Source of the DNA: Sphingomonas aurantiaca
Lineage (GTDB): Bacteria > Pseudomonadota > Alphaproteobacteria > Sphingomonadales > Sphingomonadaceae
NCBI RefSeq assembly: GCF_003050705.1
Contig: NZ_QAOG01000004.1
Span: 124,001 to 188,000, forward strand
DNA length: 64,000 bases
Direction: 5' to 3'
The notes beneath the pieces were generated by a model that saw only the letters and a program-made list of their open reading frames with translations, was not told the origin of the DNA and searched no databases. Both the position numbers and the translations under genes were made by a program. Position 1 is the first letter of the stretch. Each line of letters starts with the position of its first letter. This document shows, in pieces, positions 1-9,339 of this stretch.

Positions 1-374
1 TGCACGCCGACGACGACGCGGTGGCCGTCGATCGCGCCGCGGGCGTTGACCAGTGCATCCTGTTCGCTGTTGTCGGTGCGCGCGGCCTTGAGGCGATCGG
101 TGTAGCGCTTCTGGTCGCGGAACTTGAGCGGATCCTCGGGCACTTTCGGCGCAGGGAGTTCGCTGCAGCTACCCTCGTCGAACAGCTGCGCGAAGCGGAC
201 CTTCGGCCCGATGCGGTCGTGGTGATCGCATTTCGGGCAGACGTAGAGATTGTCCTCGAGCTCCTTGGTGAAGACCATCTGCCCGCAACCCTTGCACTTG
301 TGCCAGAGATTCTCGGGCGTCTCGCGCTTCGCGACGAAGGGCAGGACGTTGCGGACGCTGTTGAGCCAGCTCAT
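1..374 (-). CDS. accD: Acetyl-CoA carboxylase carboxyltransferase subunit beta (N-terminal part)
   Basis: This is the beta half of the carboxyltransferase that moves CO2 from biotin to acetyl-CoA, the first committed step of fatty-acid synthesis in the cytoplasm. The protein starts [13 protein letters not shown]. It carries the AccD zinc finger near residues 26-48, with two CxxC pairs (CKGC and CPKC), followed by the usual DRIGPKVRF stretch. The gene runs off the left edge, so only about 124 residues are visible. Its ATG overlaps the TGA of trpA (ATGA), which implies translational coupling. The trpF-trpB-trpA-accD order is the common alphaproteobacterial one. The identification is very secure although the gene is incomplete. 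Confidence 0.95.
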   Translation of the reverse strand, partial: MSWLNSVRNVLPFVAKRETPENLWHKCKGCGQMVFTKELEDNLYVCPKCDHHDRIGPKVRFAQLFDEGSCSELPAPKVPEDPLKFRDQKRYTDRLKAARTDNSEQDALVNARGAIDGHRVVVGV

Positions 375-1179
375 GCGGGAACCTTTCGGGCCGAAGCGAC
401 TGCGTCGGCGAGAGATTTGATATAGGCGCGTACGGGCTCGGCCGCAGCGGTGCCGTGTTGTGCGACCAGTTCGACGATCGCCGAGCCGACGACGACGCCA
501 TCGGCGACGCGTGCGACGTTGGCGGCCTGTTCGGGCGTGCGGATGCCGAAGCCGACCGCGACCGGGATATCGGTCTGCGCTTTCAGCCGCGCGACCGCGT
601 CCTCGATCGAACCCTGCTGCGCCTGTTGCAGCCCGGTGATCCCGGCGACGGAGACGTAATAGAGGAACCCGCTCGCGCCATCGAGCACGGTCGGCAGGCG
701 CGCGGCATCGGTCGTCGGCGTGGCGAGGCGGATCAGGTCGATCCCCGCGGCGCGCAACTGCGGTCCGAGCGCATCGTCCTCTTCGGGCGGTACGTCGACG
801 CAGATTACGCCGTCGACTCCAGCCTTTGCCGCGGCTTCCGCGAACCAGTCGGCGCCGCGGCGGAGCATCGGGTTGCCATAGCCCATCAGCACCAGCGGCA
901 CGTCCGGGTGGCGCGCGCGGAACGCGGTGGCGATCGCGAGGATGTCCGCGGTGCGCGTGCCCTGCGCGAGGCTGCGAATGTTGGCGGCCTGGATCGCGGG
1001 GCCGTCGGCCATCGGATCGGTGAACGGCATGCCGAGCTCGATCGCGTCCGCTCCGCCTGCGACGAGCGCGTCGAGGATCGGGCCGGTCGCGTCGGTGGTC
1101 GGATCACCCGCGGTGACGAACGCGACGAGCGCGGCGCGGCCGGACGCTGCGGTGCGGGCGAAGGTGGCGGCGAGGCGGC

Positions 1180-1183
<4 letters not shown>
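371..1183 (-). CDS. trpA: Tryptophan synthase alpha subunit
   Basis: TrpA cleaves indole-3-glycerol phosphate to indole and glyceraldehyde 3-phosphate and passes indole to TrpB. The 270-residue protein has the family hallmarks: [11 protein letters not shown] at the N-terminus, [17 protein letters not shown] with the catalytic Glu and Asp, and [10 protein letters not shown] with GSAIVE near the phosphate site. The best start is a TTG at 1183-1181, because it lies inside the end of trpB (ATTTGA) and gives [11 protein letters not shown], a normal TrpA N-terminus. The frame stays open upstream into trpB but that part does not look like TrpA. The gene overlaps both neighbours, trpB upstream and accD downstream, so the three are probably one mRNA. 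Confidence 0.95.
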
Positions 1184-2418
<1,235 letters not shown>

Positions 2419-2463
2419 GGGACGCGCTTTAGCACCTCGGTACGGTGCGCCAAGCCCTTGTAT

Positions 2464-2508
2464 CCCCGCGAAGGCGGGGATCCAGTCTGGGCACCCGCCT
2501 TCGCGGGT
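2464..2508. repeat. REP-like inverted repeat between trpF and trpB
   Basis: Two 14-base arms, CCCGCGAAGGCGGG at 2465-2478 and CCCGCCTTCGCGGG at 2494-2507, are exact reverse complements around a 15-base spacer. Each arm is also self-complementary (CCCGC-GAAG-GCGGG). The 'gcgaaggcggg' core is typical of small REP elements found between genes in sphingomonads. It sits just after the trpF stop and before trpB and could modulate termination or mRNA stability. Confidence 0.75.
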
Positions 2509-2515
2509 GAACATG

Positions 2516-3148
2516 TCAGGTGGTGGTGGCCTTCAGGAACGCCGCGATCTTGGTTTCGTCCTTCGTGCCGGGCGCGCTTTCGACGCCCGAGGACACGTCG
2601 ACCAACGCCGCGCCGGTGCGCCGGATCGCTTCCGCGACGTTCGCCGGATCGAGCCCGCCCGACAGCGCCCAGGGCAGCGGGTGCTTGAACCCGTCGAGCA
2701 GGTCCCAGTCGAACCGCAGCCCCATGCCGCCGGGCAGTGCGGCCGAATCGGGCGTCTTCGCGTCGTAGAGAATGCGGTCGGCGATCCCGGCAAAGCCATG
2801 CGCGGCGTCGAGGTCGCCGCGTGTGCGCACCGCGACCGCAACCCAGGTTTCGATCCCGATCTTTGCGCGGATCGCGGCGACGCGTGCCGGCGTTACCTTG
2901 TGAAGTTGCAGCACGTCGAGCGCCGCCGACTCGACCGCCTGTTCGAGCATCTCGTCCTCCGGATCGACGAACACGCCGACCTTGGCGACGTGCCCCGGCA
3001 CGCGGGCGGCGAGTTCTGCTGCCTTGGCGAACGTCACGTGGCGCGGCGAGGCGGGGAAGAACACGAACCCGACATGGCTGGCGCCGTGCTTGATCGCGGC
3101 GTCGAGCGTCGCGGGGGTCGAAAGGCCGCAGATCTTGGCGGTGGTCAT
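2516..3148 (-). CDS. trpF: Phosphoribosylanthranilate isomerase
   Basis: TrpF isomerises N-(5-phosphoribosyl)anthranilate to CdRP, the third step of tryptophan synthesis. The 210-residue product begins [19 protein letters not shown], with the catalytic cysteine in KICGL. It contains [14 protein letters not shown], the LQLH strand and the C-terminal [11 protein letters not shown] and DVSSGVE motifs of the TIM barrel. The ATG at 3148 was chosen over an in-frame ATG 18 codons upstream because the family starts at this Lys-Ile-Cys segment. A REP-like repeat separates it from trpB, so trpF may be read with trpBA but is not overlapped with them. Confidence 0.96.
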   Translation of the reverse strand: MTTAKICGLSTPATLDAAIKHGASHVGFVFFPASPRHVTFAKAAELAARVPGHVAKVGVFVDPEDEMLEQAVESAALDVLQLHKVTPARVAAIRAKIGIETWVAVAVRTRGDLDAAHGFAGIADRILYDAKTPDSAALPGGMGLRFDWDLLDGFKHPLPWALSGGLDPANVAEAIRRTGAALVDVSSGVESAPGTKDETKIAAFLKATTT

Positions 3149-3204
3149 GGTTTTCCTTTTATGCCTCGCTGCGAAGGCGGCGTGGGCCACCCTCGCACCC
3201 ACTC

Positions 3205-3284
3205 GTCATCCTGACGAAATTCAGGACCCAGAGTAACGAGCGCCACCCCTCATAACCCTGGGTCCTGACTTTCGTCAGGATGAC
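3205..3284. terminator. Long inverted repeat between pyrF and trpF
   Basis: Arms at 3205-3230 and 3259-3284 are reverse complements at 25 of 26 positions, starting GTCATCCTGACGAAATTCAG on the left. The loop is 28 bases. Both flanking genes run leftward, so the structure lies after pyrF and before trpF. It can act as a terminator for pyrF. The 'tcatcctgacgaaa' sequence also resembles dispersed intergenic repeats of sphingomonads. Confidence 0.6.
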
Positions 3285-3323
3285 GGAAGAGGTGATGGCA
3301 GGGCGTGGGCAGGAGGCGCGTCC

Positions 3324-3998
3324 CTACAGCGTCGCGCCGATCGCGCGGGCGGCGGTGTCGGGGTCTTCGGCCTGCGTGATCGGACGGCCGACCACGATGA
3401 TCGACGCGCCCGCGTCGAGCGCCTGGCGCGGCGTGACGACGCGCTTCTGGTCGCCGACGACGCCGTCGGGCAGGCGGACGCCCGGCACCACGAAGAATCC
3501 CTTGGGCCAGATTTTCTTGGCGGCGGCGACCTCCGCACCCGAGCAGACGATGCCGTCGACACCCGCCTCGCGCGCGAGTTCGGTCAGCCGCGAGACCTGG
3601 TCGTGCGCGCTGCCGACGATGCCGGTCGCCGTCAGATCGGACGCGTCGAGGCTGGTCAGCATCGTGACCGCGATCACCTTGGTCCCCGTCGGCGCCGCTG
3701 CCTTCGCATCCTCGAGCATCGCCCGGCCGCCGCTGGCATGCACCGTCAGGATCGCCGGCTCGAGCGCGCCGAGCGCCTGCACCGCCTTGGCGACGGTGTT
3801 GGGAATGTCGTGCAGCTTGAGGTCGAGGAAGATCGGCAGGCCGAGCTCGGCCATCGCATGCACGCCGGCCTGGCCGTGCGCGGAGAAGAATTCGAGGCCC
3901 AGCTTGATTCCGCCGACATGATGGCGGACGCGCGTGGCCAGTGCCTTCGCGCGCGCGAGATCGGGGGTGTCGAGCGCGACATAGACGGGGCTGCGCAT
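3324..3998 (-). CDS. pyrF: Orotidine 5'-phosphate decarboxylase
   Basis: PyrF decarboxylates OMP to UMP, the last step of de novo pyrimidine synthesis. The 224-residue TIM-barrel protein shows ALDTPDLARA, the substrate-binding GIKLGLEFF and the catalytic LDLKLHDIPNTV (Lys and Asp tetrad). It also has the C-terminal VVGRPIT phosphate loop. The ATG at 3998 overlaps the TGA of the upstream LapA-type gene by one base (TGATG). A GTG one codon earlier is possible. Co-transcription with the upstream membrane-protein gene is likely. Confidence 0.96.
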   Translation of the reverse strand: MRSPVYVALDTPDLARAKALATRVRHHVGGIKLGLEFFSAHGQAGVHAMAELGLPIFLDLKLHDIPNTVAKAVQALGALEPAILTVHASGGRAMLEDAKAAAPTGTKVIAVTMLTSLDASDLTATGIVGSAHDQVSRLTELAREAGVDGIVCSGAEVAAAKKIWPKGFFVVPGVRLPDGVVGDQKRVVTPRQALDAGASIIVVGRPITQAEDPDTAARAIGATL

Positions 3999-4360
3999 CA
4001 CGCGACTCCCGGCGGCACGGCGCTGGGCGCGGAGAGCGGCGGCACCGTCGCATGCGTCTCACGCTCCGGCGACTGTGCGGGCGCTAGCGGCGGCGCGAAA
4101 TCCGGGTGCGGCGTGCGGAGTTCGGCGAGCGACCGCTCGGCAGTGGCCAGGCGCTGGCGCAGCCGCCAGCGGATCGCGTGGTTGTACAACATCGTCGGCA
4201 CGAACCCGATCAGGAACGTCACCAGCAGCAGCAGCGGCAGGTTCACGTCGGCGATCAGCCCACCCCACAGCTGGATCTGGACGGTGTTCCAGTTCGATAT
4301 GGTGAACACCGCGGCGATGAACGCCAGCAGGCACCAGAACAGGATTTTCAGGAACTGCAT
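3998..4360 (-). CDS. LapA-domain small inner-membrane protein
   Basis: The 120-residue protein has two predicted membrane helices, about residues 3-22 (ILFWCLLAFIAAVFTI) and 41-60 (LPLLLLVTFLIGFVPTML). They are followed by a charged helix and a Pro/Ala-rich tail. This is the layout of the lipopolysaccharide assembly protein A (LapA, formerly DUF1049) family, including the SNWNTVQIQLW segment between the helices. The family member in E. coli helps regulate LpxC turnover; that role here is inferred. The gene is often placed next to pyrF in alphaproteobacteria and overlaps it here by one base. Confidence 0.8.
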   Translation of the reverse strand: MQFLKILFWCLLAFIAAVFTISNWNTVQIQLWGGLIADVNLPLLLLVTFLIGFVPTMLYNHAIRWRLRQRLATAERSLAELRTPHPDFAPPLAPAQSPERETHATVPPLSAPSAVPPGVA

Positions 4361-4464
4361 GCGGCCACCTCTATCGTCTCCCCCGATGCCGAAGCGCCGA
4401 TTGGTGTGCCAGAGCTACCGCCAAGCGGCCGGTTTGGCCAGTCTTGTGCAGAACAAGCGCAGCG

Positions 4465-6753
4465 TCAGCCAATTTCGGTCCTGATCTGCGCGATCAGCGG
4501 GAGGATCGCGGTCAGCCGCGGCTCCTCCTCGTCGAGGATCGCGAGGAACGCCGCGCGCTTGATCGCCGCGACCCGCCCGGGCTTCATCCGCACGGTCTGC
4601 GGTAGCGTGGAGACGGTGATGTCGATCATCCGCTCCGCCCCGTGCAGCCGCCCCCAGAGATAGTCGTTCTCGCGATAGGCGCGGCTGAAGAACGCGCCGA
4701 ACGTGCCGAACTGAATCCCCTTCAGCGTCGCCTCCGCGCCCCCCGACCGGATCGCGGTCGCATCGTCGGGCGCGATCCGGTCGACCTTGATCGGATCGAA
4801 CTCGTCGAGCCCCTCGCCTTGCAACAGCGGCAGCGTCGCGGTGTCGAAATAGGGGAAGCCGAGATAGGCGAGCAGCAACGCGCGCCGTGCCGGCTTGGCC
4901 AGCGCGGCGAACGCGTCCGCCAGTCGCCGGTCGGTCTTCGCATCGAGTTGTTCGAGCGCGAACGTTTCGCCGAGCGTTTCGAGCACCGCGGTCGCATCGC
5001 CCTTCATCGCGCGCACCGCGTCGTGCATCCCGGCGTGCATCTCGCCACGCAGCCGATCGAGATAAGGCGACAGCGATTCGTAGATCGCGTCGCGCATCGG
5101 GGCGAGTTCAGGCTCGTCGGCGGCGGTCTCGACCTCCGACAGGCGCCGCGCCATCAGCCGCAGCCGGCGGATCCGAAAGCCGATGTCGAACGTCCGCAGG
5201 AAGGCGATCGACGCGGGACTGGCGCCGCCTGCAAACCCCGATCCGAGACCGTCCGCGCCCGTGGCCACGACCCGCGCGACGATCGCGGCGCGGATCTGCA
5301 CCAGCCGCCGCGGGCTGTGATGCCGCCCCGCCTCGTAGAGAAGCGCCGCGATCGTCTCGATCACCGCACTGCGTTTGAGATGCCCATAAGCGACGAAGCC
5401 ATAGCCCGAACTCGCCGCGGCAGCCTTCTGTGCGCGCCGGCGCCACGCGATCAGCCGCGGCGCGGTCGGCCGGTCGAGGAACAGCGTGTGGCCGAACAGC
5501 GATTCGACATCGGCCTCTACCTCGGGACGGATCGCGGTGACGATCCCGCGCATCCGGTCGATCCGGGCAGAGCGTTCGGCGATCGCCTCCAGATTGTCGC
5601 GGATCGGTTGCTGGCGCGGAATGTCGCTGATCGCGCCGATGATCGTCTGGAAGAATCCGGGCGTGCCTTCGGCGCGGTTGAGACGCAATTTGATGCCGGG
5701 GGAGGGGTCGATATAGATGAAGCGCCGGTCGATCTGGCGGCGCGCAGGGCGGTCCTTCAATGCGTCGAGCGCGGGGCGGAACGGCGCGTTGGCGAGCACC
5801 GACCCATCGATCAGCACCGCGCCCTCGGCCGCATTCGCCGCGGTATGGCGGGGCAGCACGCGCGCCAGGAATCCGCTGCGTCCCGGCCACGCGATCTCGC
5901 GCTGCTCAAGGACGCCGTCCAGTTCGGCAACCGTGAACGGCGGGAACGCGCCCGGAAAGCTCGACGTCGCGCGCGCCGCGAAGGCCAGTTCCGCAGGCGG
6001 CGCCAGCGTGTCGCAGGCGCTGCCATTGTCGGTGAAGTCGACCACGAGCCGGTGCTCGGTCTCGACCACTTCGGCGGGCGAATTGAGCTGCAGCCGCTCG
6101 GGATGCCCCGAAAAATCGGTCACCGTCACGAACAGGTCGAGCGGCTGGCCCGGCGGTAAAAGCCGCGGTCCGCGCTCGCTCGCCGCCATCGCGTCGAACG
6201 CGTCGAGCAGCAGGTTGGTGAAGGTCTTCCCCCCGAACGGCGGCTCGAACCAGCGCGAGCGGATGAAATGCGACAGCTTGGTGCGCACCTCCTCGCGAGT
6301 CGGATCGTCGAGCGCGTCGACCTTGTCGGTGCTGCGTCCCGCGGCCATCCACGCCAGCGGCATCGCCCAGGCCTTCGAGAAGCGCGATTTGGGTGCCGCC
6401 TCGGTATCGATCAGCGCCTCGACATCGGCAGACGTCATCCACAGGTCGGTCAGCGGATCGAGGCTCTGGCCGGTCGCGATCGCCTGCGCGAGGAAGATGC
6501 CGTTGATCCCGCCCGCGCTCGCACCCGCGACGATGTCGGCGAGCACGCGAACGCGGATCGCCGCGTGCGTCTCGATCTCCTGGAGCAGCGCGTGATACAC
6601 GCCTTGGCTGCCGCCCTTCGGGGCCTCGCCATCATGGAACGCCCGGCTGGCGCAGACCAGCCGCCAGATCTCCTTGGTGATCCCGTGCATGTAGACCGCC
6701 AGGCTGATCCCGCCGTAACAGACGAGCGCAAGGCGCAGCTCCTTCTCGCGCAT
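4465..6753 (-). CDS. Patatin-like phospholipase with DUF3376-type C-terminus
   Basis: The 762-residue product has an N-terminal patatin domain. It shows the oxyanion loop in ALVCYGGISLAVYMHG (residues 9-24), the nucleophile elbow GASAGG (Ser79) and the catalytic Asp in LIDGSVLANAPF. The remaining ~400 residues are a helical region like the DUF3376 domain of patatin-related proteins. Patatins hydrolyse acyl ester bonds of phospholipids or lipids through a Ser-Asp dyad. There is no signal peptide, so it probably acts in the cytoplasm or at the inner membrane. The EEP-fold gene lies 33 bases upstream on the same strand and the two may be co-transcribed. The natural substrate cannot be read from sequence. 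Confidence 0.85.
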   Translation of the reverse strand: MREKELRLALVCYGGISLAVYMHGITKEIWRLVCASRAFHDGEAPKGGSQGVYHALLQEIETHAAIRVRVLADIVAGASAGGINGIFLAQAIATGQSLDPLTDLWMTSADVEALIDTEAAPKSRFSKAWAMPLAWMAAGRSTDKVDALDDPTREEVRTKLSHFIRSRWFEPPFGGKTFTNLLLDAFDAMAASERGPRLLPPGQPLDLFVTVTDFSGHPERLQLNSPAEVVETEHRLVVDFTDNGSACDTLAPPAELAFAARATSSFPGAFPPFTVAELDGVLEQREIAWPGRSGFLARVLPRHTAANAAEGAVLIDGSVLANAPFRPALDALKDRPARRQIDRRFIYIDPSPGIKLRLNRAEGTPGFFQTIIGAISDIPRQQPIRDNLEAIAERSARIDRMRGIVTAIRPEVEADVESLFGHTLFLDRPTAPRLIAWRRRAQKAAAASSGYGFVAYGHLKRSAVIETIAALLYEAGRHHSPRRLVQIRAAIVARVVATGADGLGSGFAGGASPASIAFLRTFDIGFRIRRLRLMARRLSEVETAADEPELAPMRDAIYESLSPYLDRLRGEMHAGMHDAVRAMKGDATAVLETLGETFALEQLDAKTDRRLADAFAALAKPARRALLLAYLGFPYFDTATLPLLQGEGLDEFDPIKVDRIAPDDATAIRSGGAEATLKGIQFGTFGAFFSRAYRENDYLWGRLHGAERMIDITVSTLPQTVRMKPGRVAAIKRAAFLAILDEEEPRLTAILPLIAQIRTEIG

Positions 6754-6786
6754 TCTACATCCCGTCCTGCATCGTCGTTGCGGCGA

Positions 6787-7497
6787 TTATGCGGTTTCCT
6801 CGACCATCGGCTCCAGCATAGCCCAGATCGGCAGATGATCCGATGCCTTGCGCGCCGCCGGGCTCGTATGCACGCCGCATTCGACCACGCCGAGCTCGCG
6901 CGACACCATGATCCGGTCGAGCCGCGCGATCGCGCGCCGTGAGTGGAAACTCGGCCCCGTCTCGGCAAACGCATAGTCGCGCCCGAAATCGCGCAGGCAG
7001 CCCGAGCCCGCGCTCCATTCGTTGAGATCGCCCATCATCACGGTCGGATGCCGGTCCGCGCAGGTGTCGACATGCGTCATCACCGCCGCCGCCTGCTTGC
7101 GTCGCCACAGTCCCGACAGGTCGAGATGCATGCCCAGCACGCGGATCGTGCCGCCCGGCAGCCTTACGTCCGCCATCACCGCGCCGCGCGGCTCGAGCGC
7201 GGGCAGATGGATCGCGGTGCACCCCAGGATCTCGGCGGATTTGCGGACGAGGATGACGTTGCCGTGCCAGCCCATGCTGAGCGAGCGCAGGCCGAAATCG
7301 ACCGGGACCCAGTCGCTATGCTCTTCGAGAAGATGGTGCGGCAGGACGCACGCCTTGGCGCCGAACCGGCGATCGGCCTCCTGCAGCGCGATGACGTCCG
7401 CGTCGATCTCGCGCAACACCTCGACCACGCGCTCGGGGTTGCGCCGACGGTCGAGCCCGATGCCCTTGTGAATGTTGTAGCTGGCGACCTTGATCAT
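6787..7497 (-). CDS. Endonuclease/exonuclease/phosphatase (EEP) family hydrolase
   Basis: The 236-residue protein shows the EEP fold motifs in order: VASYNIHKGIGLD near the N-terminus, ALQEADRRFG with the metal-binding Glu, MMGDLNEWS with the active-site Asp and Asn, and a final SDHLPIWA. These proteins are Mg-dependent phosphodiesterases acting on nucleic acids, inositol phosphates or phospholipid head groups. There is no signal peptide. The position upstream of a patatin-like lipase, on the same strand and 33 bases away, would fit lipid turnover, but this is inference. Confidence 0.85.
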   Translation of the reverse strand: MIKVASYNIHKGIGLDRRRNPERVVEVLREIDADVIALQEADRRFGAKACVLPHHLLEEHSDWVPVDFGLRSLSMGWHGNVILVRKSAEILGCTAIHLPALEPRGAVMADVRLPGGTIRVLGMHLDLSGLWRRKQAAAVMTHVDTCADRHPTVMMGDLNEWSAGSGCLRDFGRDYAFAETGPSFHSRRAIARLDRIMVSRELGVVECGVHTSPAARKASDHLPIWAMLEPMVEETA

Positions 7498-7585
7498 GCG
7501 TGCGGCCTATAACGCCGCGGGGCGATCCCGGTTGCGGCCGGGCCGTTTATGGCCGGTCATTCGCTGTCGATCGAGCCAACACGTC

Positions 7586-8029
7586 TCAGTTGGCGTAGCA
7601 TTTCTGCATGTTGACCATGCGGCCGCGGCCATCGGTGTGCGTCGCGTCGCCGGGAAAGTCGCGCATCGTCGCGCCGAGCTTGGTCAGATCGTCGGGCGAC
7701 AGCCAGCCCTGGATCTTGCCCTGCTCTACCGCCCAGCAATCGGCGGCGGCCTCGCCCGGACCGAAGATCTGGTGTGCGCATTCATGCGTGTACCAGAACA
7801 ACTGCTGCGCGCGCGGCAGGTTGAGAACGCGCGGGTGGAGGATGATCCGGCCCTTATAGGCAGCGGCGATATCGTCGATCGGCTGGATCATCGTATCGAC
7901 CGGGCCACAGGTCGCGCGGTAGCCGGCGAGCAACAGCGCGCCGGGCAGGATCAGCCGCTGGGCAGCGGCGGGTTGCGGGACAAGGGCGAGCAGCGACGCC
8001 GCAGCGCCGGCGAGGATATTTTTGAACAT
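7586..8029 (-). CDS. Secreted small protein with HExxH-like motif
   Basis: The 147-residue product has a clear signal peptide (MFKNILAGAAASLLALV...AAAQ, cleavage near residue 24). A mature domain follows with WYTHECAHQIFGPGEAAADCWAVEQG. HECAH has the HExxH spacing of zinc metallopeptidases, and the downstream EAAADCWAV segment resembles the E-x-x-A-D metal-ligand helix of some small peptidases. Two further cysteines (ATCGPV and MQKCYAN) could form a disulfide. The start at 8029 puts the signal peptide at the N-terminus; an upstream in-frame ATG would add 15 unrelated residues. The enzymatic role is unproven. Confidence 0.7.
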   Translation of the reverse strand: MFKNILAGAAASLLALVPQPAAAQRLILPGALLLAGYRATCGPVDTMIQPIDDIAAAYKGRIILHPRVLNLPRAQQLFWYTHECAHQIFGPGEAAADCWAVEQGKIQGWLSPDDLTKLGATMRDFPGDATHTDGRGRMVNMQKCYAN

Positions 8030-8130
8030 GGAGATCCTGGCCCCGCGAGACGCGAGGACGAGCAAGAGTGTCACGCGACGATCGGTCGCGGGCTGGTCAG
8101 TGGCGCGGCGGGCGATGCCGGCGGGCGCCG

Positions 8131-8271
8131 CTACCCAAAATACAGGTACAGGAGGCCGACCCAGATCAGCGCCGACACGAGTGCCGCGGCCGCAGTCAGG
8201 CGTGGTGAATGATCCCGGCCGTACAGTCCGGGGTTCGAGGCGAGGCTCAAGGCAAGGGGGCTCGGATGCAT
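8131..8271 (-). CDS. Small single-pass membrane protein (46 residues)
   Basis: A short open frame starts MHPSPLALSLASNPGLYGRD and ends in one hydrophobic segment (LVSALIWVGLLYLYFG, residues 31-46). A GGAG Shine-Dalgarno sequence (GGCGGAGACAGACC) lies just before the ATG. The frame begins upstream of an AT-rich region that separates it from the divergent oxygenase gene, which fits a promoter. No family is recognised. Support comes from the good ribosome site, the tidy transmembrane segment and the fit in an otherwise empty gap. Confidence 0.55.
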   Translation of the reverse strand: MHPSPLALSLASNPGLYGRDHSPRLTAAAALVSALIWVGLLYLYFG

Positions 8272-8545
8272 GGTCTGTCTCCGCCGATATCGGTCAAATC
8301 GCGTCATTCGGTGCGCTCGCCGGCAGCGGCGCAGGGAATGTTTCCGAACTCTTTGGCCTGGTGCGACTTAGCGCATCCAAAAAAGCGGGGTGGTGGCGAA
8401 TTTCGCTCAACCGAGCCTAACCTATGTTGGTCGTACTTGATATACGCATGACAGGCGATAAGGGTGCATCAACTAAAGATATAAACCTAGGATAAGTTTC
8501 GTATTTTCGGATACTATTGGCCCGGATGAACGAAGTGACAAAAAT
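8272..8545. other. AT-rich divergent intergenic region
   Basis: About 270 bases lie between the small membrane protein (left) and the oxygenase (right). The part from about 8410 to 8545 is much richer in A and T than its surroundings and probably holds the promoters for both directions. No gene or strong hairpin was seen. The string TAACCTATGT here recurs at about 14757-14766 in another AT-rich gap before the two-partner secretion genes. Confidence 0.4.
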
Positions 8546-9295
8546 ATGTCTGAATTTCTAGATACTGGCGCCTGGTCGACCGGCGGTACGAAAACCGCTC
8601 CACCGCAAGCACCATCCCTGTCCGCACTCGATCTGCGCGACGGCTATATGGAGGCATTGGGGCGTTCCGACTCCGCGGCGCGCGTTCGCGAACGGATCGT
8701 GCACTATCCCGGCGCCGTCCGGATCCCAGCAAGCGACGTCGAGCTCTACATCGTCCGCAATTTCCTATCGCTTGCGGAATGCGCGGCGTTGGTCGCGCTG
8801 ATCGATGCCGATCGGGTGCCGTCGCCGGTCGTCGCCGACGACCCCGTGCCGTCCTATCGCACGAGCGAAACCTGCTATCTCTACCCCGGCCCCGATGCGG
8901 TGGCGGTGGTGGAAAGCAAGCTCGACGAGCTCACCGGGATCGAATCGATTTTTGGCGAGCCGCTGCAGGGGCAACGCTATGCGGTCGGGCAGGAGTTCAA
9001 GCCGCATCACGATTTCTTCGACACCACCCAGCATTACTGGCGAAACCAGGTGCCGATCGGCGGGCAAAGGACGTGGTCGGCGATGACGTTCCTCAACGAA
9101 CCCACCGAAGGCGGTCGCACGAACTTCCCGACCGCCAACGTGGTGATCGCGCCCAAGGCGGGCAATCTGGTGATCTGGAACAACATGGATGTGCTGGGCC
9201 GGCCAAATCCGGGCTCGCTGCATCAGGGCATGCCGGTCGAGCAGGGCGTCAAATACGTGCTGACCAAATGGTATCGCGAGCGGCCCTGGGGCTAA
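8546..9295 (+). CDS. 2-oxoglutarate/Fe(II)-dependent oxygenase, prolyl 4-hydroxylase type
   Basis: The 249-residue protein matches the catalytic domain of prolyl 4-hydroxylase-like dioxygenases. The iron ligands are visible as H154-x-D156 in FKPHHDFFD and the distal His226 in GSLHQGMPV. The 2-oxoglutarate-binding Lys lies in GVKYVLTKWYRE near the C-terminus. FLNEPTEGGRTNFP is the usual strand between them. Such enzymes hydroxylate proline or other residues in proteins or small molecules; the target here is unknown. There is no signal peptide. The ribosome site before the ATG is weak. The gene converges on the L,D-transpeptidase gene with a 44-base gap. Confidence 0.85.
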   Translation: MSEFLDTGAWSTGGTKTAPPQAPSLSALDLRDGYMEALGRSDSAARVRERIVHYPGAVRIPASDVELYIVRNFLSLAECAALVALIDADRVPSPVVADDPVPSYRTSETCYLYPGPDAVAVVESKLDELTGIESIFGEPLQGQRYAVGQEFKPHHDFFDTTQHYWRNQVPIGGQRTWSAMTFLNEPTEGGRTNFPTANVVIAPKAGNLVIWNNMDVLGRPNPGSLHQGMPVEQGVKYVLTKWYRERPWG

Positions 9296-9339
9296 TGACG
9301 ATCCGCGGCTGAGCGCCTTAGTCTATCCGCTCGCTCCGT

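Noticed and set aside
8400..8545. AT-rich island as a sign of horizontal transfer
   Set aside because: The AT-rich parts here and near 14760 are confined to intergenic promoters; flanking genes have the same base composition as the rest.
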